Translations under genes and position numbers: made by a program
The notes under the pieces: generated by a model
Databases searched by the model: none
What the model saw: only the letters and a program-made list of their open reading frames with translations
Told to the model about the DNA's origin: nothing
Assembly (NCBI GenBank): GCA_037389465.1
Contig: JAZARR010000078.1
Span: 5,268,501 to 5,332,500 of the forward strand
Length of the DNA stretch: 64,000 nucleotides
Source of the DNA: Baylisascaris procyonis
Taxonomy: Eukaryota > Nematoda > Chromadorea > Rhabditida > Ascarididae
Reading direction: 5' to 3'
Shown: positions 34,812-48,500 of the stretch, one piece after another
How the letters are laid out: every line of letters starts with the position of its first letter
How positions within the stretch are numbered: position 1 is the first letter of the stretch

Positions 34812-37800
34812 TTACATGCCCTGCACAAAAACTGGCGGATTCTTTGTTAGATCCATACGCAGCAACATCCCTGAAGTAGCGTTCATCTCGCCAGGGTAGT
34901 GCATTGTGGAGGATCCGTCACTGTACGCCGAGTCATCTGACAGTTTCGTCATTGTAGACGAATGAGGGCGAGGCGAAACACGCAAATCGGCTATTCCAGG
35001 AGCAGAGGGAGGGGGCGGAGGAGGAGGAAAAGTGGGTGGAGGGTGGTAGTGAAGATGAGGGGAACCGTGGGTAGATGGCGTGCGCCCGGTGTGTCGCTGC
35101 AGTGGATTATAGTAAGAACACGAAGGTGGTGGCCGTGAACACATATCACCATATGCTATCGTCGCATAATCGTATATACCTGAAATTACTGTTAGTAAAA
35201 TGATAAGTACGGAATATGAGGCAGCCTCTTCCAATGGAAACTGTTATGGGCCTCTTTTTTTAAATAAGTCCCTCCTATGGGCTTAAAGTACATTAATGTA
35301 CTTCGAAGACCCGAAAATTTGATCACGATGACCCGAAAGGTCGTCATTATTCAACCGCTATAAATCTATGCTGAAATCACCTAAAGCATTTAGCAGATTT
35401 AAGTGGGCTCCATAAGTGGAAATGAAAGACAATACCACCCGGCTCCATACCTTTCGTAAGGTCAGCACTATTCAAACAGGCAATATTACGGCTTCGAAGC
35501 ATCAATGGAAATACATCTATAATTTCGCAATTATGCACGTTCTTCTCTGTGCGATACAAATTCAAAGAAATAATATTTAATAAAACGAGTTTTTTCACAC
35601 TCGGTTAAGGGAGAGCGTCGCGAAGCCCACTCTTGAAAACACAGTTTACAAGTGATTTTACAACAAACCAATGATGCCTCTGAAATTAACTTCACTCCAG
35701 ATACTGTAGATGTAAGTGATGCTCTCTTGCAGGCAATCTAGATTTTAAGGCTCACCACTGGAAGCTATCTCTGGTCGCGCGAGCATCATCTGCACGCAGT
35801 TGTTGTAGCGAGGATCAATAGCGGCCACCATATGTGGTGGGTATTTTTCGTTCGTTAATGACGGGTACTGCAAAAAAAAATTCAATATCAATAAGTCGGT
35901 TCAACTGCAAGATTCTCCAGAGAAGAAGGACAACCAACTGAAAGCGTGAAAAACAAATGAGCTATAAGGAAGAAAGTAACACAAATATTGCACACGGCGA
36001 TCATCTGCGAGTAGCAATGCGGATGCCACAGCTGCCAACTTGTTCGCCAACAGAAACTGTCGGAAGTCAGGAAAAATGCAGACCATATGTGTGCGAAGAG
36101 CGTGCAGATCGCACCGAAATCGTGTTACATGCGAACGCAGCAGCACTATCTGCCAGCCGATACGCTGGAGAAAGAGCGCAAATTTGGTGAACACGGTCAC
36201 AAACGGGTTGGGTGGGAAGAGATGAGGATGCTATATTTCACCTGCTGATCCTATTCCATCTTCTCCTGTTAACCTGCGACCATTTTCTGAGTGGTGGAGT
36301 TGCTCTTTCCAAACTTACACCACACCTGAACGCGCTAATAGGAGCTCTGAGTGGTGGTAACACCGAGAAATGAGGAGTGTGCGTTCCTATGAAATCTTGA
36401 ATAGTAAGAGAGAGCTATTTGATTATGGATCGGAGCTTCGAAAAAGAAATAAAGCATGATATGAACAAGCGAAGCGATCACTTGAATACAAGCAGGCAAC
36501 AGCCAATGCGTTCCGTTCCATCCCCCACCCCTCTCCCTGCTGCCCGTACCGCTCAATCCGACCTAAATTAAATAAGTATTTTACTGTGTGCGGCTTATCG
36601 CGGTAGAGCTTGAGCTCAAACTTTGATTAAACTTAATATGTGTTGCCGCGCGGTCCCAAACTTCGCAGAAAAAAGACTACTGACATGAAGGCAAAATGCG
36701 AAACTTGGATGCGTATACTGCAGTAAAACATCACGTCAGCTTTATTCTACATTGATTAAGTCAGTGCTTGTTTGCTAGGACGAACGTAATTCGCGTAAGC
36801 GGTTCCGGGAAAGGAGGCGAAACAATGAGTTTGCTGAAACTGTTATGAAAGTTGAGTCAGTACCAAATATAGCGCCCTAAATGATAGCGTTCCAAAGTTA
36901 GAGCGCCGCACAATAAGCCATATGACGCTCCTATGAGTAGCTTCGGTTGACCCAACAGATGCTGAACTGTACACAGGTAACCTCGCCTCTTTCCTCTAAT
37001 TTTAGGGAGGAGAAGGGCAATTGACGGGAAACTTTGGGGTTTTCATTGAGTGAGTCGCAATCAGATAACAGACAAGGACTTGCAGGAATTCAAACTTTTG
37101 CGAACGGGAACTAAATGGAAGTGAAAATCCCAGAAATGTTAAGAGAAAAATGACCTTAAAAAACTGAATCCCGCCATTTCATCCTATAAAAATACTAAAG
37201 ATTCACCAAATTTCGCCCTTTGCAAGGCGCCGAAATAATGTGACCTAGTGATGTCCCAATCAAACTGACTTCATTGCATTAAAAGCACAATGGGAACGCC
37301 CCACCCACTCGTATCGACCCATTCCTTTCCAACTGACGTATTGGAGGTCCTGCTATTTTGGCGGATCTTTTTCACTGCTTCTGGCGCTATGCCACGAATA
37401 AGGCTTCTGGGGAGGACCACTCGACAAGGAAAATAATCAAGAGAAACTTGCAAACGCAAAACGGAGAAGCGAATTCAAACAAAAGGATAGTTCCGCAGAG
37501 AAGTAAACAAGGCACACAGTTATGAAGCTAACTGGGATCAACGTGTTAGCGGAATGCAAGCTCTCGGCACCTGGCTAATAGCAGAAATTATGCAACGGCG
37601 ACGATTGTTGGAAATTTTGGTAGAGACAGAGGATAATTTCACAAGAAAACGCACTCGATATTACGGGTAAATTCTCCGTCGCTTCCAAAATTTCTTAACA
37701 ACAACCAAGTAGAAACTTTGCTACGCACCGCATAGTTCTTTTATTTTTTCCTGAATCAGTGATAAAGAGTCTATAGATATGACTGCTGTATGCGTGCTGA

Positions 37801-39529
37801 ACAAAAGGAAAACATGCGTACAGCTCGTAGCCAAGTTTTCTTCAAGCGATAACGGAACGGAAAAGAGGAGCAATGAAGGGATGCTAGGAGGGAGGATTGG
37901 CTGCACCTAGTGCTTTAACGAACCTCTTCCACGAGGATCATACGAGAAACCGGCTCGTATACTTGCTAACAATGGCGAATAATCATCACTCTTGGCGCTT
38001 ATCAGTCTTGTCAGTCTCTTCAAAATAAGCCTCATAATATCATACAATTTTTTTCGTCTAATCTTTCGTCGCATCCATCCAAACTTACAGCTACATGATG
38101 CATTTACACGTGTGAATATTTGAATGCGTTAATATGCGATGCGATTTGTTTGTATAGAGAGTTGAAATGAATTCAGACCGATGAACGTAACTATGACTAG
38201 CAGCGAAAACTACGCACTTTTGATTTTTCACGCAGCCTGTTTTCACTTCATTTCTGCTTATAAGAATATTTTCCTTTCAACGATCCACTGCGATAATTGA
38301 ACTTTTGGCGATGTATTTATATTTCAGAAGGCGAAACGATGTTGCGTATTCTATTCGACAGTCAACTTCAAAACTTACGACGCTCTAAACAACCTCAGAA
38401 AATCACTGCTAAAATTGTTTTGTGGCTCATCCAACGCTAACCTGATCGTTTCACTTTTTACAACCGATACCCAAAAATTGTGCAAAACATTTCGCAGGGT
38501 TTGAGCCACTCCTTAACTGAGCTTCAGAGGTCAGAACTGAAGAGAACAAAATAAACACATATCTCTCAGGAGCTGCGCAACTTTTGGATGTTTCAGTCAA
38601 GGATACAAGGATATAAATGAAAGTTTGCACAAAGTGATAATTGATTTCTATATGTCAAAGCAACAACGATTCATTGAGAAGCACTGCGAGAATTGATAAA
38701 AAGCAAAAGAATTTTGGTTGCCTGTGATAACGCGAAAATAAATCTCTCCAAAATTTGCCCGTCTTCGAAGAGCCACCCCCGCCGAACCATTTCTGGAACA
38801 AACAAATATACCGACTATTTTATGATCACACATGAATCTGATATATCAAAATCACTCCCTCTTTTTTCCTCCTACCTCCGCGCAACACTCTACCTCAATT
38901 TATAAAAAGCTGAGGCACAATACACCAGAAAGGCTTCTAAACATGTAACGCTGAGCAGAATTTTGTTAATCACAAGCTTTATGCACAACACAACAACAAA
39001 TGAGCACCAAGCCTTGTTTCCATTCCACCCCAAATGGGATTCACTTGCAAAAAATGTGCGGCAGACATTTTTTTGCGATCAAATTTTCAGCGATGTTTTC
39101 TAATATTTCATAGTAAGCTAACAAAGTCTCTGAAAATTTCCAACATTTTAGAAGGCGTATAATAAATATAGAATAACTTCCACTTCTTCGCATTGACGAA
39201 TAATTTGTTCAAAGTTCACTAGGAACTATATTAATCGATACACTGCTGACTGGGACGACGGAATACTGCAACTCGCTGCTCGTTTCATACCACTTAACGT
39301 AATCGAAAACGAGGGAGGAGCTTTATTTGACAAAGAATCATGCCAGATTAGCTATGAAGCGTCTTACCAGAAGTTCAGATCCAGTTGACGAGTTCGAGCT
39401 AAGACCCTGCGCTGTGCCGCTGCCCGTTGCAGGCATGTATGGAGAGGGTCGCGAACGAGCTGACTCCTCGCGCATACAATCTGGCAACCATGACGTACGC
39501 CTCGTCCACTTCCTATAGTCTTTGTGCAT
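34812..39529 (-). CDS. lat-1: Latrophilin exons: cytoplasmic tail
   Basis: Exons 39529-39368, 35867-35756 and 35179-34812. The tail starts [11 protein letters not shown] directly after helix 7 and continues through a Ser/Gly-rich segment. It then has an [13 protein letters not shown] stretch, a Pro-rich run ([15 protein letters not shown]), and an acidic/Ser patch [11 protein letters not shown] before ending FVQGM. Proline runs of this kind bind SH3/EVH1 domains in other proteins; that role here is inference. A 3.5-kb intron separates the first two tail exons. Confidence 0.85.
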
Positions 39530-42500
39530 CTAAAAACACAAACAATAACATTTAAAAGAAAAAGCTGATGAGAAGCTAACGCATCCAAAAGGTGCGCAAT
39601 GCTTATTCAGGAGTAAATCCTTTGCACAATATCTCTCCAGAAGTCAAGATAATGTGCAAAGAATTTTAAGGTGGAGAAGGAGAAGGGAGTGAGCGGTGTG
39701 TCTAAAATGCTCTAACTTTCACCGAAGGGTTAGAAAAACCTCTCAAGCTCATCTTGGATACATGAGTCCATCGTATGTAGCTAAGATACAAACTGTGGAA
39801 GGCACAATATTGTAAACGCTATCGACGGGACGTCAGAAAAGCTGCTCTCCGTCAATCTCTGCCGATGAAAAAATTGCTCTGACTACCGAACGCATCTTTG
39901 CTTCTAATCAACTTCACAACACTACTACGTAGAAGTATTAAACCAATGCCCGGGAAAATAAACAATCACTCACACGGTCGTTGAAAGCAACGTGGAAAAG
40001 AAAGATGAATAATCCTTGAAGAGAATTGAGGGTGGTGAACGCGTAGGCCATCACTGTCGACTGTTCGTCTATCCACAGCAGCCCAAATGTCCAAGTTAGG
40101 CCGAGTAGAAACACCAGCGCTATTGCGCCTTTCAGCCAGCTTCTAAAAGCAATCCTAAGGTTTCATATCCTGTCAATCTTATTAACATACGTATATTTGA
40201 AGCAAGGTGACCAACAGACAGCGTTGCGAGCGATAGGAGATTCCATTCATATCTATGCTAGAAGGAATAGCACAGAGGACGATATATCGCAAGCTTTTCC
40301 ACTATAAAGCACCAAATGACTAGAATATCTCATATGAGCAGAAGCAAACGGGTTTTCCCCTTTCATCGAAGTCACGTTTCAACAACCTTCACAGTGAACG
40401 TCACATGTGATACTACCTTTGTACGTTGGCCGTAATAGGATGCAATTCTAGAGAGGCAAAACAGGAGGTCGGATATGATGAGAAATGGTTACCTCACATT
40501 CTTGATTGTATCTCGATCTTGCTTACAAGGAGTGTAGCCAACATTCGAATGCCGACAAACAATGCACAACGTCATCATAAGGAACGCACAGTTACACACT
40601 AGTATTACGGCAACTGGACCCACAAATGATAGAATGAAATAGTTGTCAGCACGAAGCCAACAATAACGCTCCGTCCCATAACTGAATCTATCCATCCATG
40701 TCGCTACACTGACCACGACTGCTGGACAGCCTAAAATAGCTGCACTCAGCAATTCCAATTTATTTTACTCCACTTCATGATGGCGAGAAACTTGAATAAT
40801 TCCCACTGTTCAGTAACATCCAGAACTGAATAAACGCTGGAATCCAAAGATCTTATTATATATGGTGAACAGCGCAGTGGGATGAAAGGTGAGTGATAAA
40901 ATTGGACTTTTGAAAAATGACACTGGGGAATCTTACTGCCAGTTGAGAACAAGAGTTGCATAACGAAAAAATATTGCGAAAATTCATAAGGCTTAAAGTT
41001 CCTTTCCAACAGGCAAAGGGAGAAAACAGTGGGAAGAAAGGATACTGCCGCCGCTTCCCCTTTCCTCCTCTCTAAGAAGCCCCTGGCAAAATTCTCGAAA
41101 GAAACGCAAAAATTAAGATACCTGATGAAGGTTTGTTGCAATGGCCACAACATATTCTAATACAGCTCCTTGTTAGCTATCCAGTGTTTTCAAGGAAAGA
41201 CACAATTATTGCGTAACATTAAACGACTCTAGTGATTCTAACCACATCAAAAAGCTTTTACAAGATCAGTATGAGGATAAGTGAAGAACCAACCGTATCC
41301 AAAGAGATAGAAATAAGGTTTTTTTGAGTCGCGAGACTGGAAAACCTCTACAAGCATATAATACAATTCGAAGCCTTCGAGCAGCATCCACGTAAATGAG
41401 GCGAGGAAGAAATAATGTAGCACTCCAGCAATGATACCACAATAAAGCTGAAAGGTGATTTCTTTTAAATTTTTCTCCAAAATATTTCTAAAACCCTACT
41501 TCTACTCGTTGCAGGAAGCAAGTGTGACTATACTAAGTAATTCAGTCTCTAGAGAATCTAAAAAGTTAAGATGCATCTGCTTCCTTCTCGACATAACATA
41601 TGAAGTCGCTTATGGGAGACAAAGAGACACGAGAAATGCAACAGAAAATGGACTAATGATGGGAACTTCTTGGGATCAGAACAAGCAAATTGGGATGAAC
41701 AAACCTTATTTTGCGTCTGCCAAATGCCGAGAAGAAAGACAGTTTCTGCGACCAGTAAACAGAAGCACAAATTATTATGTATACAGATACGATCTCCACC
41801 CGAGCCGAAACAGTGGAAGGCGAATAACGACAGTAGCAAACACATTACTGACAGCGAGCATCCTGCGTATGTGATGAACGTTAGCATCACGTTGTGTTCA
41901 ACAGGCAGCTGCAAAAAGTTTTGCTTGAGCACAGAGATTCGCTATATTAACACTTGGACGCCCTGATTTTCCTCTAAGGGCATTCATAAGTTCTCAAACT
42001 TCAAGTAATTACAACCTTATAAAAAGAGGTGAAGAGGGGTAAATTCAAAGGAACTTTCATTGAGCGTCGCAGTTTTTTACTAGAAGTGTTGAAGATTCAT
42101 GCTCTCTAGCGGCGCCCTAAATTGTATCGCTCGCAGTAATGCATTTCACTCAATTAAGGCATTGCTTTTATTATTACTTCAACGCCACTCAACTGTCATT
42201 ATGTTTGTAGCAATTATAGTGATATTCTTTGATCCATACATCCGATTTTAGCAGAATAATTGTCAATATCCAATGATTGGAGTAGCTAAGCAAGCATCGA
42301 CTCCTATACGCGTCCTGAGCCACTCCTGTTTTATATAAATGAACCATAACAGTTCGTCTTCTCTTGTAAATTATAGGATGAGGAGAGGGGGAGGGAGGTG
42401 GACCTTTACCACTTAATAAGGTGCAACCACGATCAAAATTTGTTAATCAATCGAAACTTTGGCGACCTCTTCTTGGTTTATCACAATAAACATTCAGGTG

Positions 42501-45500
42501 TTTATAAGAAAAAGCATAGTAGCTATCAGAAGGAACACATACTTCAACACGAATATTTATCACGGGACCCCATAATAGAAGTTTATGAAATTCCCATCTT
42601 CTCATGTGGCAACAAATTGCAGAGTGTAGAAAGCGATTAATGGGGAAACATGCAAATTCCGCATTTCAGGTCTTCAAAGAAAACTGTTTAAACTCGATAT
42701 GAAATTTGAACAATTTCCCTCGCAGAGCACAATAATTGGAATTAAATTTTCACAGTAAATAACACTATCAACTTCGCTTCTCCTCAGAATAATTGTCTGA
42801 CATCCTCAATTTGAAATCCATCCAAAACTTCACAGTTGCAGTTCCTTGAGCAAACGCAAATACGAAAAAATCGGCCTATAATTAAACAACTTCCTCTCCT
42901 ATTTTCTACTGAACAATGAAAGACAGAATAACCTCATGGTCATAAACATCCATTAGAACAGCGAAATGTGTGAGGTGGTCGCAGTGGCAAACAGTATGTG
43001 TGGTGTTATGCAATTCAAGGCTGCAACCATTCGACGACCAACTCAATCGAGTACTATTCCACCAAACGCACGTCGGAGATGTCAGATTGCTCCATGACTG
43101 GAACTCATTCATGAGCAAAAACGTGATCACTCTTTTAATAGAATCAGGTTCTTTCATGATCGCTGCGATCTTACCTCGTTATCTCCTTTTACTTACTCGT
43201 TATCAACCCTCACTAATATTTTATTTACCCTCATTCACTGTTCGCACAAATCTTCTTAAAAGATCAGTAGAACCAAAACATTAACTATATATACCACTGC
43301 AACAGTTACTTATAGTTTCAAAAAATCGTTTCACTTTTTATTTCAGCACTGTGAACACTACCAGCACTAAATACCTTTGCCAAACGTAGCTACGGCCCAT
43401 TCAATGTCATATATGTGCAAACAGATGGGAGCACGATCCACTTGATTGAGTAGCTTGATGAGTATTGCTTTGAAGTAAGAAAAAAAAAAGTGCTGCAGCT
43501 GTGACTCCACAAAACTTATTGAGATATTCGACTTCTATTACGAGAATCAGATGCTCTGATAAGAGGCTGTTCCTCTGATAAACAGCAGAAACCTAACCAG
43601 AGCTTATAGGAAGAATACAAATTTGGAAGCACCTAAAAACGAACAAATAAGCAATCTTCTGACTAAATTTGAAGAGATATAAAGAGTGGAAAACATGCCT
43701 ACCTTGGTTCTGAAGGTAAGAACGACGGGTTGCTTGAGTCGGCTGATCGTCTGGATGCGGCTAGCTTTATTAATAATAGACGTAGATAAGATATTAGTTG
43801 CTATAAGTCTCTCAACGAGAACGCCGTCAGCGTTCGTTCGAGATTCTGGCTCCATATGAGTCGCCATTGAAGAATACGTCGCATACACAACTCTCGCATG
43901 TGCTAAAGCAGGTTGATCATGAATGGTGGATTGTGGAGTACATTTCTTTCCACTTGGACAAGTCGATGATGGAAACCATGGCCTCAACAAACGTGCTTTG
44001 ACTGCTTCTACGAGATGATAACTTTACGCGATATGAGGCAAGAGCAATTTCCTGGTAAATCTTTTTTTTTTTAAACTTCCACATAACAATCAAAAAATTT
44101 CATCGGCAAATGCTCCCCTGTTGTTTGTTACCGTTCTTTTTCAGGAGTTAGTGAAGTAGCACTTCAAAGATTAAAAGAAAAAGCAAGTGAAGGCGCATTG
44201 TGCCACAGCTACCGATACGCTGATTTCTAATTTCTATCAGTGAACGGCTCATTCGATTTTTCGGTCTTCTGTCATCGAACTACTTTTTTCCTCATTATGA
44301 AATTTCAAGTTTTCATAGCATAAAAAACTTTATTAAAATTATTACAAGTCCACTGAACTTGTCCTTTTTCTCGTCAGTTTTTGATTTCCAAAGCTTCAAC
44401 ACTATGGAAAAACTAATGGCGAGCGATAGTGGCGATAACTGGCTGCGGGACCATATTAAACGAAGAGACTGACCGTTGCCCTGATCGCGAAGAGTGAGTG
44501 CCTCTTTGGGTACATCTATTGTATCGTAGGAATTCTTGTAGAGGCTCATGCTCGGGAACGTCACATATTCGTGCACTTTTACATTCGAAATCTCCACCTC
44601 TGCAAAATGCATTCCTTATCAACTGAGCCCTTATCAGCATGCATGCCGCAACCAATTAATCTACAATGACCAGCATTTGCTTTTATTAACTAGTTGTTTG
44701 ATGCAACGTTTACAACGCCTTTCGTGATGTCGCTGACAATGCTTCATTTTATGTACTGAAGTGATTTTAGTGCAGTCAAGTGGCACATCCTCCTCTCCCC
44801 CTTCTCGTACTCACTGAAAACTTTCTTATGGGACATTTTTCATGAGCGCCGGAAGACAAAACAATGTGACTAAGACTTTAAATACTCTCACAACACACTT
44901 CAACAACCGCTAACCAACAACATCGCCAACAAGATAACCAGCGGCTGTGGATGGAAGCAGCGGATCTCAACGACGCTATAAAAGCGACGAGACAGTTCAA
45001 TCGGGGTGCAGAAGGTTAAATCGACGCTACTCGACGCGTGCTCTTGTGCAGCACGACACGTGAAGTCGATAATTACTAACCAATTTCTACGACACTGCAA
45101 AGCAGTTTGATAGTTTTAAAGTGGGTGACAGGAAATCCCTTATCATTTTCCAATCAGAAAGCAGCACATTTAGGCGTGAGATGTGATCTGCTTGACCTTA
45201 ATAAGTTGGTGGTGTTTCCGAAGCAGTTTTAGCACACCATGAGAGCTTTAGCACAACAAAGACAATCATAATATGGGCGGAGATGCAGAGGGGAGTAAAA
45301 TATCTCTGGTACGAACTTCGCATACAAAATCATCAACCATAAGAAGGACTCGAGGATCGGGCTTCTTTCCCTACTCTTTACGGCAAGCTAATTTCTATTC
45401 TCTATGAACTGTCTGTTCGACGAGATTTCGCCCCGACCGAAGGCAGCTATTTCGCATTACTGCGGTTAATAGCAAACAATGAGAACATGAAACGGACATA

Positions 45501-48500
45501 CCGACAGTGGGCTTGATGATCGTTCTCGTGGTATCTGGTGTTGTTAGGATACTGACACCTCCAGCCACTTTGTCGACACTCTCCATCAGTGCGGTCGCCA
45601 CTTTTCGGCTTTTGGCTGCCTTCAGATCTGACCATGCTGGTGACTGCGACTCTTTCGCCATATTGTTCACACTTTCCACAACCAACTGAAATGCAGTATA
45701 TCATTCAACAGCACACTCTCATAATCGAAGGGCTTCCGAAACAACGAACCTCGTAGTTCGTTTAGTCTCCACCAGCACGGTCAACATTGCACTAAGCCGC
45801 TCCAAACGATACCGATCTTTGCCTCAGGCAGACTTCAGTTACAACTATATTGCGCGAACTGTCATAGTCTATAAGGAAACCATCCAATTTACCAACTGGA
45901 TTTCATTAGCTGATCAAGAGATACAGTTCACATTCTTAAACGTTCCTTTAATCACTTCAGACACCACGCGCAAACTCTAGAAACGATAAAATTTCATAGC
46001 CTTCTAAGAGGAAGGTCTTGGTTAGTGCAGTTCTGTACAGCACTATGCGCAATATTCAGCTTACTTCGGCGAATACATCGGCGTTGCTTGACTGCATTGT
46101 GGTAGGAATAGACGAATCGATAGCGGCCGATAGGGCAATCAGATCACCTCCGAGCAGCTCCTCCTTCCGCGTCATTTGCTGGATCTCGCGTAGCGTCTCC
46201 AAATGGTCGATTGGCTCTTCTCCGTCCTCGGCTTCTTCTCGAAGCCTAAAATTTATCCCGATAAAAAATCACTGATGCATATAAAAAGTAAAAGTTGAGT
46301 GATTAATCCTCCACTTCTTAAAATATATTTTCACTAATCTAGAACCACTTTTTGTCGTGACGGTACCTCTGCTGTATTAGGAATGCTTTAGCCTAGAAAA
46401 CACATGCTTTAAATTGAAAATTGGGCCCCTAAACATAAAAGCCGATCGGAATTGGTTTACATGGTGCTTAACCTTTACAATTTAATTAGTGTCAAGCACG
46501 AGTTTTTGTATAACACAATCTTCCATCAGAAATAAGCATTGCTGCATTAATTTCTCAACTTTGAAAAATATTTTTGAGAAATGGCAACAACTGAGAAAGC
46601 AATAAAATCAGCTTTAATTAAATCGGTTTCCTAAATTTTTGGAGCAGAAACTTCTCACTTCCAATCATATGTTCTCGAGGAAAACATAGCTCATATATCG
46701 TTGCAGTCAACAACGGGAAACTTTTAAATTTCTGCCCAACTGACAAATTCTGGAAAAGTTTCTTGGTTAAAACAGATATCGCCTAAAGGAAGCAAAAACA
46801 TTTACTAACAATTCTCCAGTAAATGCATGAGCAGTTAATGAAGTTAGTAAGGTTCAGCTAGCAAAGCATGTGTAGATAATACAAGAAGCGTCGCAAAGAC
46901 ACGGCTTACCAACCGACGAGTGCTCCCTGCGTTTCTCCCCAATGCGAACTCTGAGGAGTTGAAAGAAATTATTAAATGCGCACGTTTTCGAGCCTAAGGC
47001 AGAAATAAGCTTATATGCCAATTACATAAATTATGACAAGATATGAAATGAAACCTTGGGCATTTCGCGAATGTGTGGATTCCGCGAAGTATACTTTAAC
47101 GGAACTAAACGAAGACGATCGTTACAACATAAAAAAGATCGCATTTGTAAAAGAGTAACTTGAAAATTATATCAATGAAATTATATACTTTTATACAATT
47201 GAATAATGAGAAAAAATAAAAAAGACATTTCATAGTGACATGCTGCGAAAACTTAAATTAGCCAGCAAACGCAAAGCTCCTAGTGAAGTCATCCACTCTT
47301 TCCTTTTGACGAATTTTCACAATCGCCAATTCCAGCCTCAAAGCCCACGGCCAAAATTTAATATGACCAGCTACCTGCTGCTCCAGGAGCTAACACATCT
47401 GGAGAGATCAGCTCCTTCTTTATTCCACTCGCCATTTGCCTCGCATTTCCATTCAGCATGCCCATCCGAGCCGATTGGACATCCCATTCTTGCCATTCTG
47501 TCGGCTTCCGTCTTCGGCCATTCGATGTCACGATAGGATACTGGTTGGCAATGAAGAACGCCTGGTTTCGACTCTTCGTAGAAGGAATGAATTCTGAAAC
47601 TGACTCATTGTGCAATACTTTTATAAAAACAATCAAAAACTCATGCATATCCGAAATATATCAAACATACGAGCTTAATGTGGGATAGACATCATACAAA
47701 AAGTGACTATCATCAAGATATCATAACATTTAAATGAAACTTGAGGTTATTTGCCGGTGGCTGAATTCGTTGCTATTAAACGGTGAGTACCGATTTGAGT
47801 TGTTACATTATTCGCATCCTTAACACCACCAGCACCGCTCAATTGGGTATGACGATGAAAAGCACTTCTTCAATAAAACCGATCGAGAAAAGGAAATGTG
47901 GAAAAAATATTGATGACAAAACTTTCAAATGCTTTTTTTATTGCTCAGCTTCTTAAGGTGCATGTCTGCTAAACGTCGCAACGTTAAGTGAATTTATCGC
48001 CGCATTTTGCCTTAATTTTCGCTTTATGGCTACATCGTTATTGCGACTGTAACAAAACTGAGGTGCTAGAGAGCCTTTTAGTGGAGTATAGAGAGCAGGG
48101 AAGTTCGAGGGTCTTCATTCATGACGTTTTATGCCACCTGAAAAATTTCTTTCCTTGACTTTTCAAGGAAAATTAAATGACTTCCGCACAAATTTATCCT
48201 TGACTTTTTGCAATTTTGACATTCTCGATATTCCCCCTCTCCACCATTTGCTTTGCTCCCTGAAAATTATCTTTCCGGAAAAAACTCAATCATTATCGTT
48301 AGCAATTAAAGTGGAAAAATAATTAAGGATCCCAAATGCTGCAAAGCACATCGCTATATTCGGCTCAGAGGATAAGGAGAAGTACAAATGAACGTACGTT
48401 TCAGGGTTGTCTCCTTTGTAAGATGCTGATGGATGCACTTCGGTTGGCATCCTCGCATCAATTTTTTTTGTGCTTGCTGTGGTCGTTGTTGTTGGTGTCG

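Noticed and set aside
45447..45704. Cys-rich minus-strand frame starting [17 protein letters not shown]
   Set aside because: Shadow of the latrophilin GAIN exon 45685-45502, which reads [12 protein letters not shown] in the phase-matched frame.
45740..45800. Possible extra GAIN exon ([14 protein letters not shown])
   Set aside because: Its phase does not fit either neighbour, whereas 46065 to 45685 joins cleanly.
46910..46945. 17-nt micro-exon in latrophilin (GGAGCACTCGTCGGTTG, with a good GTAAGC donor)
   Set aside because: Including it would shift the next exon out of frame and create a stop; the direct join 47375 to 46245 is in phase.
47358..47648. 96-codon minus-strand frame ending [11 protein letters not shown]
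   Set aside because: It is an out-of-frame reading of the latrophilin hormone-receptor exon; splice phase from the neighbouring exon and the HRM motif fix a different frame.
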